Assembly: GCA_026874595.1 (NCBI GenBank)
Contig: CM049306.1
Location: 17,009,019-17,073,018, forward strand
DNA from: Sipunculus nudus
Taxonomy: Eukaryota; Annelida; Sipuncula; Golfingiida; Sipunculidae
Direction of reading: 5' to 3'
DNA: 64,000 bases
The translations under genes were made by a program, and so were the position numbers. Below are positions 1-26,000 of the stretch, one piece after another (within the stretch, counting starts at the first letter, position 1; each line of letters begins with the position of its first letter). The notes beneath the pieces were generated by a model. The model saw only the letters and a list, made by a program, of their open reading frames with translations, was not told the origin of the DNA and searched no databases.

Positions 1-152
1 CTGAATGATTCTTCACTATGCTTGGACTACATTGTATTACTGATGTGCAGAAATCTTCACCTGATTACATTTTATTAGTCTGATTATATGCAGATTTTAG
101 CTATATAAAATAAAATTATAAATAACTATGTGAGTCTCTTCCATGGTTTCAG

Positions 153-12307
<12,155 letters not shown>

Positions 12308-13000
12308 TGATCTTAAAAAATATTATTTGGTTCCAGTCAGATGATAGTGAAGTCTTAATTGAGATCATTATCCATTTATATTTCTCAACCATACATCACC
12401 ACTTTGTAACAGATTAAAACCATAAGTGTTTCCTGTTATCCTTCACTGAGTGTAAAAGAAATGTAATGCGACAGAATGACTGCATTATATTTATTAATCC
12501 CCTTGCAAAGCTGTTCACCAGCTGACTGCAAACAGTAGAACTCATAGGACATGCAGATGTTTAGGATTTGGTAGATATAGGAGGGTTGTCCATATATTAG
12601 CAGGGATGTGATTAAATCCTTAGGATTTATGTACATGTGCATCTTTGATTAAATAGAGCAATAATTAAAGAAAATTCCAGAACTTCAGTTATTGTGTTTT
12701 CTCATCATGATACCCACACTTAATATGAAGTATTTTTTCCCTCTGGTTCCATTATGTCATCACACCACATCATTGTATTTCCAGTAGGTTTTTGGCTTTG
12801 ACTGTCTCCTGCTACTATATCACAAGCATGGAAACAGTGATCAACTATGTGTCTGTCTTGTTAATGTCATCTTTCATTACTGTACACTTTCACCTCAGTG
12901 CAGGTAACAAATGATTGATAAGTGAACTGTTTCTCTTGTTTTGAGCTTAAAATGTTACAAGGATAATGAACTTGGCTGATTCTTAAACATACATACATAC

Positions 13001-13085
13001 TAGGGCTGAAACGGGTACAAAATTTTGGACTCGAGTACCCGATAGGCAATACCCGACTCGGACTCGAGTACTCATTACTTTGGCA
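13001..13085 (+). mobile_element. Possible hAT-type transposon end
   Basis: TAGGGCTGAAACGGGTAC followed by GACTCGAGTACCCG resembles the common animal hAT terminus TAGGGCTGNAACGATT. No matching opposite end was found, so it is a fragment at best. Confidence 0.35.
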
Positions 13086-13193
13086 ACGCTGTAAAGTTAA
13101 ACAGACATCTGTTTACCGATGCAAAAAAACATAATGTTTGATGTGACCTTGCTGCTACACCTCATGCCCTAGCAGTGAAAAAAAAACTATAAG

Positions 13194-13234
13194 CTCTCTC
13201 TCTGTCACTCTCTCCCTGTCTCTCTCTCTCTCTG
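13194..13234. repeat. (CT)n microsatellite
   Basis: Interrupted CT repeat of about 40 bp. Confidence 0.85.
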
Positions 13235-14719
13235 TTCATTTGAAAAGCTTTCATCAGAAAATGGTATCTTAAAAATGGTTATTGCCTTCTGTTGATTTGT
13301 GATTCTTTAGGAATCTGTACATTTTCATACTGCACTTGAACTTTACTAAACTGGCCGAGGAGTGGGGGGATTAGGTCCTTTGGACAACTATTTAGTTTGC
13401 TATTAGAACACAGAGGGCAGCACAGTTGTGCATAAGTGTGATTATTCTTTTACAAGATTACCAGGGTGGTGATAAAGGCTTAGCAGATTCTTATAAACAA
13501 ATATTGGTGCTTCTGTTTATCTTGGTGAATACCTGCCATATTTTTTGTGACTCATCCATGTTTACATTTGTAGGATTTTTTTACACTTGTAATATTGTAG
13601 ATCTTTGAACATTTATAATCATGCATTCTTCTTAACTCAGTTTAATATTAAAATTATAACAAATATGCAGTATGCCCACACACATCCCTTTGAGCCATCC
13701 AAATCTGAAAAAAAAAAAAAATCAGCCTGACCAGATTTAGTATGATTTTTCAGGAGTTATGACCTTCAGTATCCTTCTTAAAGATTTTTTTCCCAGTACA
13801 CATATAACAGAGTGCACCATCACAGAAAATTGGCTTGGCTTGTGATGCAGCCCTCCTATTTTTTACAGTATTTTGTTTATTTGAGCCACATAACACACTG
13901 TTTACTGTATGAGATACAATGATTCTTAATTCTGACAGTGCTGTCATTTGTGCAGATGTTTCCACAAGTAAGGATTGAATTCTTAAAATGGATTTCAACA
14001 ACTCATATTACCATGCAGGTACATTTTATAATCAGTACCTTTTAATCATTTATGGTAGTTCTGTTAATAAGGATATTAGTTATTTATTTTATACTACAGG
14101 TGATATTTTTTGTGCTGACTTAAAATGTAAATGAAGTACCGGTAGTTGGTATACAAGATATAGAAGGATAAATGCCATGTTAAATGTCATTGTTGGATTA
14201 TATTGTTGAAAGAATAAATGACGTAATATGAATCATAAACATGTCTTTTACATTTTCTTGTTATTTTTGATGGATGGTCTACTAATTTGCGTAACTGCAA
14301 GATGGAACGTGGACTGTACATACTTAAGTAGAGATTAACATTTAGTTTGTCTTCTTTTTTTGCATTTTCTCTTTTCATTAAATGTTTGTGAATTCTTGAT
14401 GGATTTTATATGAGATTTTCAGTTCCTTCTTCAGAAAATTTAGTTAATATTAACACACAGGCAGCCCTCCTTGTAGTGCTAACACTGGCACTAAATTTTT
14501 TATCCAGGATCCTTAACACAACGAGGCCTACAGGCCTTATGCGAACCTGTTTAATGGGATATTCACCAGATATAATGCTTCAATGCTGGACCATTATGTT
14601 ATATTTCAAATACATGTGTAATATGTATATGAACAATGCAAGTATTGACATTTTAATGAAGAACCAATTACATAAACATCACTGTTTAAATTCCAGCAAG
14701 GATGCACACAACACAAAAA

Positions 14720-15720
14720 TGATTTGAGCTTGCACCACCAGTCTTGTATATGATAAAGCTATCAGAGATATAAAACATATGCCCAATTTCAGGCTGATAT
14801 ATCCAACCCCTCCTGAGAAATAAGCCAGGACATACACTGTGCAAAAATTATTGTAGGTGGAGTCACCAGTCTTGCATACAACAAAACTATCAGTTATGTA
14901 TAAATATGTCGCATTTTAAGCTGATATATCAAATTCCGCCATAGAAATAAGCAGGCACATACACTGTACAAAAGTCATTGTAGGTGGTGATGCCTGTCTT
15001 GTGAACGAGAAAGCCATCAAAGATGCATAGACAGGTCAGAATATCAGGCCAATACATTAAACTTCCCTCGAGTCTGATGCACTGGGCTGACCAGGCTTAG
15101 GTGAGAAAGGCAGCTGCCTGGAGTGAACTGTGACAAATTACTGGCTCAAGCTACTGGCTCAAGCTACTGCACTGAGTGAACTCTTGACCTGCACCTGGCT
15201 AGACTGAGTGAACTTTTGACCTGTACCTGGCTGCACTGAGTGAACTCTTGACCTGTTGCATAATCTGACACAGCAGTCTGCCAAAGCTATAAATAGATTC
15301 AGTGACCAACATTTGCATGAAATTTAGTGACGATAGTTCCAGCCATTTCTGATATTGTAATTTTAGGATCCTTTTTTGGCCAAAGGACTAAGTGTAGCTT
15401 CCTATAACTCTGACAAAATTCACTGAACTGAAACCATTTGAACAAACCTGAGAAGGATTGTTTCAGGGATTATTTCTGTAAAATATTGGACAATTTGGCT
15501 CAACAGTTTCGGAGAAGAAGATTTAGATAACTGTTTTAGCTTTTTCCCTTTTAAATCTAAGTTAATGCAGATAGCCAAAAAAATTAGCAAAATCAGATAG
15601 AGTATTTTAGATAGCTGATTTTTTGCATAAAGTTTGGTGATGTCAGCTCCTGCGGTGTTCGAGATAATAGGGGTTAACGTACAGAAGACATGATGCACGA
15701 TGCTGCACCATCGCATAAGC
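14720..15720 (+). repeat. Diverged family B repeats
   Basis: Several degenerate units with the skeleton GTAGGTGG.GTCACCAGTCTTG, then CTATCA..GATG.ATA, then a receding CC..CTGA motif, as in the clearer family B copies at 39,579 and 62,741. At 15,169-15,257 there is a three-copy 32-bp tandem repeat (ACTGAGTGAACTCTTGACCT). Confidence 0.5.
15169..15257. repeat. 32-bp tandem repeat, three copies
   Basis: ACTGAGTGAACTCTTGACCT recurs at about 15,171, 15,203 and 15,235 with one or two changes per copy. Confidence 0.75.
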
Positions 15721-16372
15721 TCACAGGATCACTTATAAAAACAGACATTCCCTTGCCTTGGGACCTACCACTGATGCAGTTGAGACTTGCCAGTCTAAGA
15801 CTGAGTCCAGTGGTTCTGAGACCATCTTTACCCCACTGTTATCCATTCTCTTATATCAGAGCCAGTTAACACAAAATATCAGTGAATCCTTAAGGCTTAA
15901 CAAGCAGTTGGTGCTATGTTCCTACTAAACATAAAGTCAATAGCACAAATTAGGATTAAACCACTTTCTGTTAAGGAAAAAAAAATTTAAATAAATCAAA
16001 CATACCTGGTTTGCATATCATAAACCTGAATTTTTGCTCAAACCTTTAAGTCAGGACTAGTACAGATCCCAAGGCTATATTACTTCAAAACTCTGACCAC
16101 AACCTCCCACACATTCCTGCAGCATAGTACCAAATCCAGCCACCAGATGCCATCATAATTCTCGTCATCTTTACCTCCTGGTGCATCTCTCCACTAAATT
16201 TAATTAAAATCCATCCTGTGTTGTTCAAAGGTTATGGAATCTTTTACATTGTGATATTTTACAGCTATGGCCACACCTTGAGCAATTTGAATTTGGAAAT
16301 TCTCTTGTTACAACACATTTACAGATTCTTGTATCGCATATGAAGAAAAAACTTGCTAACGTTGTCTAAACT
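15721..16372. other. Intergenic, no gene seen
   Basis: AT-rich sequence between repeat blocks. No exon, RNA gene or complete element could be supported. Confidence 0.5.
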
Positions 16373-17105
16373 AGTGGCCCATGGGCCATGACGCTCAGCT
16401 GATTTAAAAGAATGTTGAACAATGAGCAAAATGACAGCAAGTATGCAAAAAAAAAAAAAATGGGTTTTAGTGAAGAATCGGATAAAAAAGGATTTCAGTG
16501 GGCTTTTGGACAGATGACAACTTCATTTATAGGGCTCATGAATAGAAAAAAATGTGGAAAAAATTTAAAAAAAATACAGGTAGTGCCACCAGTTTGCACG
16601 AACTGATGAAGCACTCCATGATCAATATGCATGCAAAGGAGCATGGCTATCAATCCATTCGTTATTCATAATTCCACAGAACCTCCCTGGATGTCAGGTA
16701 AGAAGATTCCAGGTCCACAGTTACGATTTGTGCCCTGTTAACAGATGACAGCTTCTTAGAAGGTGTCAAAAATAAAGAAAGAAAAAAACGTAAAAATTAG
16801 AAAATAAACTCATGGAACACTCCATGATCAATATTCATGCAAAGAATCATGGTGATCAAGGCAGTAGTTATTCAGGTACTGAAGCTTTAGTATCAAATTT
16901 TTTATTATTCGAGGGGGGGGGGGGGGGACACTTACGAGACCCATACCTCAGAGAATATGGGTAACGGAGACCTAATTTCAGGTTTCCAAGGAGATATTTT
17001 TTGGACCTCCATGGATGTCAAGGTAGAAAATTTCAGGTTCAGCAGTTAAGATTTGTGCCCTGTTAACGGACGCCCGGACGGACAACGAGTGATCGCTATA
17101 GCTCT
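16373..17105 (-). repeat. Family A element, short copy
   Basis: Reversed relative to the copy at 2,903. It starts at the right end (GGCCCATGGGCCATGACGCT, CAGCTGA), contains two degenerate units (CCTAATTTCAGGTTTCCAAG, TTGTGCCCTGTTAAC) and finishes at the left end (GGACGGACAACGAGTGATCG, CTATAGCTC). Having both ends with only about two units shows that copies differ in unit number. Confidence 0.75.
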
Positions 17106-17680
17106 GAACAGAAAACTGAACAGGTGGTGCCACCTGTCTGGTCTACAAAAAAGTTATCCATGACAGATAAACATGCTAAATTTCTGGCTGATACATACAT
17201 CCACTCCTGAGATAAGAGTGATTTTACCTCAAAGCAAATGGACGGATGGATGCCACATGAAAACAATTGCTCAAAGCACCACTTCTCTCGAGTACGAAAT
17301 GGAGGCATAAAAGATCTATGGACATGCACAATTTCAGGCCGATAGGGCAAACCACTCTTAAGATATGGGCTTTCATTACTTTGATACCAAGATTCATACT
17401 GCATGAAAAGGATTGCAGGTGGTGGTGCCACCAGTCCTTGTCACGCACCAATTCACATGTGACCAAATAATTATGCTGGGCTTCCGAAGGATTAGACCAA
17501 GGGACTAAGAGGAGTTCTCTTGAACAAATGCTGCGGCAGTGGAACCCACATGAAAACAGTGTCTGCATAACTGTTTTGGTGGATAAAATGATAGCCTTAT
17601 GGCTTTATTCTAGTACAGAAAAGTAATTGTATCCATGAAAACAAAGTTTTGCGGATACTGTTTTTAAATGGGTTCAACCA
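17106..17680 (+). repeat. Family B repeat, diverged copy
   Basis: Units with GGTGGTGCCACC followed by the family's 3' part: TTCACATGTGACCAAATAAT, AGAGGAGTTCTC, and the terminal hairpin-like GTATCCATGAAAAC and GTTTTGCGGATAC. Confidence 0.65.
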
Positions 17681-17744
17681 ATGCCGCATTAGTTTGTGGA
17701 ATAGATCTCTGAGACCACTGGACAGATTTTTCCAGATTTCCAGA

Positions 17745-17930
17745 TTTTTCGACACTTATCTACCTGAAAGTTTGCATGTGTACAGATCTCATACAGCACA
17801 GCTCTTTATCAAATACTAAACTGGTGGCGCCACCTGCAACAATTTTGCACAGGTTCATCTGTCTGCTGTGGGATAAAATCACTCATATCTTAGCAGTGGT
17901 TTGACTTATCTGTCTAAAATTTTGCTTGTT
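17745..17930 (-). repeat. Family B repeat, inverted fragment
   Basis: GGTGGCGCCACCTGCAACAA followed by the reverse complement of the GATATGAGTGATTTTA and CAAACCACTGC blocks seen in the 39,579 and 62,741 copies. Confidence 0.7.
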
Positions 17931-17939
17931 TAAGTATAA

Positions 17940-18276
17940 GGCCAAAATAAAAAAAAGGTATGGTTCTCAGGCACTTTTTTCAGAAATCAATACAGGCGGG
18001 CGCCTTTTTAATTTTAAATTATTGGGTATGTTTCGATAAAAATGTCAAATTATAAGGGAAAAGCATGAAAATAACAGTTTTATTTTGCTAAATAAGTAAA
18101 AGCCTTACAAAACAAAGCAAATTGTATGGTTTTATCTTCTTGAAAGAAATGTCGGAGCGGCAGCAGCTATAAATTGAAAAGTTTTTATTGAAAATCAAAA
18201 TAAAAAGTTTTAATGCGGGGGTTTAAAATTGATGCGGGCGGTGCCTGAGAACCATACCTTAATTTTTTTTTTGGCC
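17940..18276. mobile_element. MITE with TAA target duplication (Harbinger-like)
   Basis: Inverted ends GGCCAAAATAAAA and TTTTTTTTTGGCC continue inward to a second inverted block (GGTATGGTTCTCAGGCAC and its complement). It is flanked by TAA at 17,937-17,939 and 18,277-18,279. A three-base TWA duplication fits PIF/Harbinger transposases. 337 bp, no ORF. Confidence 0.8.
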
Positions 18277-18279
18277 TAA

Positions 18280-19768
18280 CAGAGTGAGTTTAATGCAAAA
18301 CGTCAAGTCTGTTTTGGTGTAGGAGAGTTGAAGAGGGAAAATAAATATTTACAACAGGTTATATGCATTAACAACAGAGTAAGTTGTGCAGTACATACAG
18401 TTCACACACACTTAAATTTGTAATATAATAAAGCTTTTATTCATCCATTCAAGTTTGACTATATATGAATATGCAACATTTTGATCTGATAAATTATGTG
18501 ATCAGTAAGCTACATAAATGGCTCTTGATCCCATGTGTATCAAAGGGCCAGCTAACCAGATCCATGTAAAATGTAAAGTGTGACCATTTCTCTTTCAAAT
18601 TAAAGAAGAAAAAAAGATAACACTACTGGTGTAATAAAAAAATATTTATTTAACATAGATGTTGCCCATTTCCCATTTATGGGGTTTGTTCTGTTTTTTT
18701 CTTAGCTGAATACTGACTCCCTTTTTTTGGCACTCACATGGTATGATATATCAGGTTCATGATAAATTGTGAAACTAGATATGTGATTTTTATTAAGTGT
18801 CAAAATATAAAAATGTGTGAAGAAACAAAGTGAGCATATAGGTTTTCTTCAACCTACATTGACTATTTTGTCAAACACATATGTAGTGTAGTTTTTGAGC
18901 ATTCCTATGTTGAAGACCCTTGTAATGATTCCTTTAATACATGAACATTTAATGTATATAACATGTTGTAGCTGACTTGCTGCCAAAATTTATGTTTTTC
19001 TCTTTGATACAAGAATTCATTGGTATAACAAAGCAAAGTGAATTAAAAAAAATACATTGATACATGAAATTAGTATATGAAATTAAAACAGTGCAGGAGG
19101 ATACTGAATATGGAATGTTGCCATCCTCATGTAAAACATTTCATAATCCCAACACCTGTACCCTTTATATAGTTCATAAACAATGCCAGTTATGTGGCCA
19201 ATAAATTTGTACAAGTTATTAGTACAAAATGTTTGTATTTTAATACTATTTTAGTATAATGTATACTATTTTGATAAGTATAATAAAAAATTAATATTAA
19301 TAAACATAATGCAAAAAGGCACATTAGTATATCAGTGTGACAATATAACATATCACAAAAGTTTTACCTTTTAGAAGAGGTAATCATTCTTCTCAGTTTG
19401 GAGACAGTTTTACAAGTTGATTGATTAGAAATACTCTTCGTCTTCCATGGTTAGCAAAACACCCAAGTTAGGTTACCATCAGAAAATGTCACATTGAAAT
19501 ATGCAAAATCTTGTTCAGACAAGCATATATAACGTGTGTTTCATCTAGTGTCTCTGGTATATATCAATATGAACCCCCCCCCCCCCAATAACACCAACAA
19601 AAGGGTGTGTCCAGTGTCTCTGTTTGGTATTCATCAAGTTCATATCTGCTCCCCCCTCTAAAAATATAATGAATGAAGATGCATATAAATAGCAAAATAA
19701 ATACATCAGAAGGCACATTTTATAATGTATCATATCACAAACATTACTATCATATTAATATTTATATA
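18280..19768. other. Intergenic / 3' flank of the PLP-enzyme gene
   Basis: AT-rich with short poly(C) and poly(A) runs. It probably holds the enzyme's 3' UTR (minus strand), but no decisive polyadenylation signal was found. Confidence 0.5.
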
Positions 19769-20043
19769 TCATTTCTTATGCATAATGCGCACTTCAGGAA
19801 ATTTAGCATCCAGATCTACTAATTCTGGCACAGTCACATTCCCACCAGTCACAACTACCACTACGTTCTTCCCCTTTACATCAGGAACCTTCCCATGGAG
19901 CAAAGCAGCAAAGGCTGCAGCTCCAGATGGTTCTACCACCAAGCCTCGACGGAAAAGTTCACGAACAGCTCTTACAATTTCTTCATCTGACACCAGTAGC
20001 ACGCCCTCAGCATAGGTCTGGCAGTGCTTGTAGCAGTTGGCTC
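19769..20043 (-). CDS. SRR-like: PLP-enzyme last exon
   Basis: TTTCAATTCAG precedes it; stop TGA at 19771-19769. It encodes ANCYKHCQTYAEGVLLVSDE, EPSGAAAFAALL and VVVVVTGGNV to FPEVRIMHKK. Confidence 0.95.
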
Positions 20044-23000
20044 CTGAATTGAAACAGACACAATGTTAAATTTAATTCATACTAGATAGAAACTACCATT
20101 TATTTAATCATAAAAATTCAACTGATCCCTGAATAAAACATGGTAAGCTAATCTAAAGAAGCTAAGTTCTTACATAAATGAGCTATAATTACATTCTCTT
20201 TCTCTCTGCCAAATTTTCTGGGAATAATTCTTAAAGGGGCCCAATCACCTATAAAGCATGTTAAATTGACACAAAAAAATAACTGCTTCCCTTTGAAATA
20301 AATTTGTATCTGCCAAAATATTGCCCTGTAACAGTTTGCTAAATCCTGTAAACAAGTGTTAAAAACAGTGGACCAGGTGCGAATACATGTGTCAACATAA
20401 ATACAGCAAGCGCATATTCCAGGCCACATGTGTCAATCAAGAGATTCCCTGACTTGACACATAAAGAGTTATTCATTTTCCCTTTGGTTGAAACATCGCG
20501 TATTGTGGGTCATAATCGAACCCCTGGTCATGAGGCCTTGTTATGGAAAACAGACACACGTGGACTGTGTTTACCAACATGCAGAATAATAACAAGTTGT
20601 TAAATGCTGTCGTTGAGGTACTGAGACTTGTGTGCTGGGATGGTTTGGCTGGAAACTTTTGTATAAAGCAAAACTGACCTGATAGTGTGAAACAATAGGC
20701 ATTATATTGCTCCTGATTATGTCCCTTTACATAAGAAACTAGTAGAAGTGACATTTTTGATATAATACAGCTGTAGGCAAGTACATAATTACACCTTTTT
20801 ATGTTAAAGAGACTGAAAGGATTCACCAAGTATTAATGACTTTGCCAAGTAGTGCCGAAAATTAGACTTTTTATTTAAATCTTCCAATTTGTGAAATTGG
20901 CCTGTGTCATAAGATCCTATCTTCACCTTGTTCTGATAAATGTGGGTAAAAGGATATACCTTATTGTTGTTTAGAAGTATAAAAGTCACTGATATTACAT
21001 TTGAACTAAGAATCAGGTATCACAAAAAAATATTTTACCCGCATAAGGAGGTGAAAGTCCAGCAGCAATGGACTTTGGGAACATACTGATTGGTCGGCCT
21101 TGTTTAAAGCTCTCAAACATGGTGCGTGCTGTAAAATACAACAGATTTTTATCATTCATATCATTTGTGGATGTTAATAATTACATCCAAAAATAGCAGA
21201 ATTACAATCCCATATACCATATGGGTAGTCAGTTTGTTTTATACATCCATATTAAGACTGAAATGAATGAGAACACCCCTGAACAACAGAGTAATTATGC
21301 TCATTCTGTAAACAGGGTTGGATGTCCATCTGTACTACAGTGACTACAGTTGTAATTTTTGACAGATGTCCTCTGTCAGACACCTGCATAGTTAGATACA
21401 GATGAAAGAGCCCAAAGTACAGTGGGTTCCTTTTTTATTTGTATGCATTGTTTTATATAAATCATACATGATACCCTAAATGTGACAAAATTATAAAGGG
21501 CTGCTCAGGTCAACTGTCCAGCTATAATACCTCGTTCAGGTTCAACAGCATACACTCTACAGTCATGGCAGCCTGACAGTTTGATGGCTGTGGAGCTACC
21601 AGCCACAAGTCCTCCACCTCCACAGCAGATCAGTACTACATCAGGATGAGGAAGGTCCTCCAGGATCTCCAGGGCACAGCTGTCAGTGTGATAAAACATG
21701 GATATAATGTATCTCCAGAGCACAGCTGTCAGTGTCAGTGTGATAAAACATGGATATAATATATCTCCAGAGCACAGCTATCAGTGTGATAAAACATGGA
21801 TATAATATATCTCCAGGGCACAGCTGTCAGTGTGATAAAACATGGATATAATGTATCTCCAGGGCACAGCTGTCAGTGTGATAAAACATGGATTTAATAT
21901 ACCTGCAGGACACAGCTGTCAGTGTGATAAAACATGGATATAATGTATCTTCAGGGCACAGCTGCCAGTTTGATAAAACATGGATATAATATATCTCCAG
22001 GACACAGCTGCCAGTGTCAGTGTGATAAAACATGGATATAATATATCTCCAGGGCACAGCTGTTAGTGTGATAAAACATGGATATAATATATCTCCAGGG
22101 CACAGCTGTCAGTGTCAGTGTAATAAAACATGGATATAATATATCTCCAGGGCACAGCTGTCAGTGTGATAAAACATGGATATAATATATCTCCAGGGCA
22201 CAGCTGTCAGAGTGATAAAACATGGATATAATATATCTCCAGGGCACAGCTGTCAGTGTGATAAAACATGGATATAATATATCTCCAGGGCACAGCTGTC
22301 AGAGTGATAAAACATGGATATAATATATCTCCAGGGCACAGCTGTCAGTGTCAGTGTGATAAAACATGGATATAATATATCTCCAGGGCACAGCTGTCAG
22401 TGTGATAAAACATGGATATAATATATCTCCCGGGTACAGCTGTCAGTGTCAGTGTCAGTTGAATTGTATTATGTAAAAAACTAAACTCTTTAAATCCTCT
22501 CTTGTAATCTTCTCTGCTTAAAAGGGGGCACCATAATTTCTTTCAGTATGACAATTACTTTACGACATTTTATTAAAAACAAAAAAATGTGATGAAGAAA
22601 ACATAAATTTTAGCAAAACTAACTTCTCCTAAAGCCTTGTCTATATCTCCAGAGCACAGCTATCAGTGTGATAAAACATGGATAAAATGTATCTCCGGAG
22701 CACAGCTGTCAGTGTCAGTATGATAAAACATGGATATAATGTATCTCCACGGCACAGCTGTCAGTGTGATAAAACATGGATTTAATATACCTGCAGGACA
22801 CAGCTGTCAGTGTGATAAAACATGGATAAAATGTATATTCAGGGCACAGCTGCCAGTGTGATAAAACATGGATATAATATATCTCCAGGACACAGCTGCA
22901 AGTGTCAGTGTGATAAAACATGGATATAATATATCTCCAGGGCACAGCTGTCAGTGTGATAAAACATGGATTTAATATATCTCCAGGGCACAGCTGTCAG

Positions 23001-26000
23001 TGTCAGTGTAATAAAACATGGATATAATATATCTCCAGGGCACAGCTGTCAAAGTGATAAAACATGGATATAATATATCTCCAGGGCACAGCAGTCAGTG
23101 TGATAAAACATGGATATAATATATCTCCAGGGCACAGCTGTCAGAGTGATAAAACATGGATATAATATATCTCCAGGGCACATCTGTCAGTGTCAGTGTG
23201 ATAAAACATGGATATAATATATCTCCAGGGCACAGCTGTCAGTGTGATAAAACATGGATACAATATATCTCCCGGGCACAGCTGTCAGTGTCAGTGTCAG
23301 TTGAATTGTATTATGTAAAAAACTAAACTCTTTAAATCCTCTCTTGTAATCTTCTCTGCTTCAAAGGGGGCACCATAATTTCTTTCAGTATGACAATTAC
23401 TTTACGACATTTTATTAAAAACAAAAAAATGTGATGAAGAAAACATAAATTTTAGCAAAATTAACTTCTCCTAAAGCCTTGTAATCTGTGAGTTAGTCAG
23501 TACCTATCACTATATTTCAATCACAAACATCCATGTCACCATCGAGATAACTGTACTCATCACACAGAGTGTCTGGTAAAGCAGCCCAGAACACATGCTT
23601 GTCACAGATAGGCAACTTGTCTTTCTACCAGGGGCAAAAGATTATAACAAGTACTCACCTGGCATGTCCAGCGATTATTTTTATATCGTCAAATGGATGA
23701 AGGTAGACCATCTTCTCCTGTTTAACATATTGGTCAACTTTTCTCTGCAATTCATTGGTTGGCATCTTCTCCACATCAACTCCAAAGTTCTGAATAAAAA
23801 GAAAACTAATTTATGGACACAGGTGTGATTATGGAGAATTCCTTTCCCCTAACACCTCTGTGTGAACAACTCTCTGACTGAAATTATTTGTGAGGTGGAC
23901 AAATTATAAAATTAATACACTGCTTTGACTGTCCTTTAAAGGAATAATTGAGTTTTTTTTAAATACAGCTGCAAAATGAAAATTCCTTGGACATAACTGA
24001 CCTATTATAATTTCAAGGGGCTTATTCCAATGTGTAACACTTATTAACCAAAGATATTCCCTTGAACCTTTTATAACAAGCAAATTTGTGGAATTTATGT
24101 CCCCTGCTTTTGGATCTTTTTTTTTTTGTTTGGACCAACAGACAGACAGACAAAAGCCAGACACTCCAAAACCAATCCCAACCAAGGTAAGCATGAGAGC
24201 AAAAACTGACCCAAATCTGAATGAAAAAGGATAATATTTAGGAAAGTTATGGCACAGAAACGAAAACCTGATGGACAGACAGACAGAGTGACAGATACAC
24301 AGACAGAAGCCAGACACTCAAGACCAATCCCAACCAAGGTAAGCAAGAGAGCAATTACTGCCCATAATTAGAATGAAATCAGATAATATTAAGGAAAGTT
24401 ATCGCTGGGAACTGAATACCTGACAGAGAGACAAAGTAACAAACAGACAGACAGAAGCTAGGCACTCCAAAACTAATCCCAAACAAGGTTTGCATGAGAG
24501 CAACCACTGACCAAAATACAAAAGAAATCGGATAATAGTTAGGATAGTTATTGCACCGAAAAGTAAAACCTGACAGACAGACAAAAGTTACAGAAAGAAA
24601 GACAGACAGCTAGACAGACACGCAGACAGAAGCCAGACACTCAAAAGCCTATCCAAACCAAGGTAAGCATGAGAGCAATCACTGACCCTCATTTGAATGA
24701 AATAAGATAATATTTAGGAAAGTTATCGCAAGGAAATGAAAACCTGACAGATGGACAGACAAAGTGACAGACAGACAGAAGCCAGACACTCCAAAACAAA
24801 TTCCAACCAAGGTATGCATGAGAGCAATCACTGACCCAAATCTGAATGAAATTGGATAATATTTAGGATAGTTATCAAACAGAAACAAAAACCTGACAGG
24901 CAGACAGACAAAAGTGACAGACAGACAGAGGCCAGACACTCCAAAACCAATCCCAACCAAGGTATGCATGAGAGCAGTCATTGACCAAAATTTAAATGAT
25001 ATCAGATAATATTTAGGAATGTTATCACATGGAAATGAAAACCTGATGGACAGACATAGTGACACATAGACAAAAGCCAGACACTCCAAAACCAATCCCA
25101 ACCAAGGTAAGCATGACAGCTTTCACTGACCCAAATTTGAAAGAAATTGGATAATATTTAGGAAAGTTATCACACAGAAATGAAAACCTGACAGGCGAAC
25201 AGACAAAGTGACAGACAGACAGACAGACAGACAGAAGCCAGACAAAAAAAAACCCAAATTAATGTCCCCTGAAACTGCAGTGAGACTGGAGATCTGTACC
25301 CGGTTGAATGTTGCTCTGTTTTGTATATGCTTATTCTGTTATGAATAAGACTGGAGGTCTTTACCAGGATGAGTGTTGCCCTGTTTTGTATATGCTTATT
25401 TTGTTATGAATGAGACCGGAGGTCTGTACCAGGATGAGTGTTGCCCTGTTTTGTATATGCTTATTCTGTTATGAATGAGACTGGAGGTCTGTACTGGGAT
25501 GAGTGTTGCCCAGTTTTGTATATGCTTATTCTGTTATGAATGAGACTGGAGGTCTGTACCAGGATGAGTGTTGCCCTGTTTTGTATATGCTTATTCTGTT
25601 ATGAATGAGACCCAGAGGTCTGTACCGGGATGAGTGTTGCCCTGTTTTGTATATGCTTATCTGTTATGAATGAGACTGCAGGTCTTTACCAGGATGAGTG
25701 TTGCCCTGTTTTGTATATGCTTATTCTGTTATGAATGAGACCCAGAGGTCTGTACCAGGATGAGTGTTGCCCTGTTTTGTATAGGCTTATTCTGTTATGA
25801 ATGAGACTGAAGGTCTGTACGGGGATGAGTGTTGCCCTGTTTTGTATATGCTTATTCTGTTATGAATGGGACTGTAGGTCTTTACCAGGATGAGTGTTGC
25901 CCTGTTTTGTATATGCTTATTCTGTTATGAATGAGACCGGAGGTCTGTACCGGGATGAGTGTTGCCCTGTTTTGTATATGCTTATTCTGTTATGAATGAG

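Larger units (their letters stand above)
12308..14720. other. HAUS8 3' flank and convergent intergenic DNA
   Basis: AT-rich. Contains a hAT-like end at 13,001-13,085 and a (CT)n tract at 13,194-13,234. Open frames here (for example 14,410-14,727) look like chance. Confidence 0.5.

Noticed and set aside
21827-22945. Open frames with repeated peptide IISMFYHTD
   Set aside because: They are read-through of the 46-bp acceptor array; length is due to the repeat period, not coding constraint.
24095-25101. Open frames with repeated LECLASVCVSV peptides
   Set aside because: They arise from the tandem family C repeat and its (GACA)n tracts.
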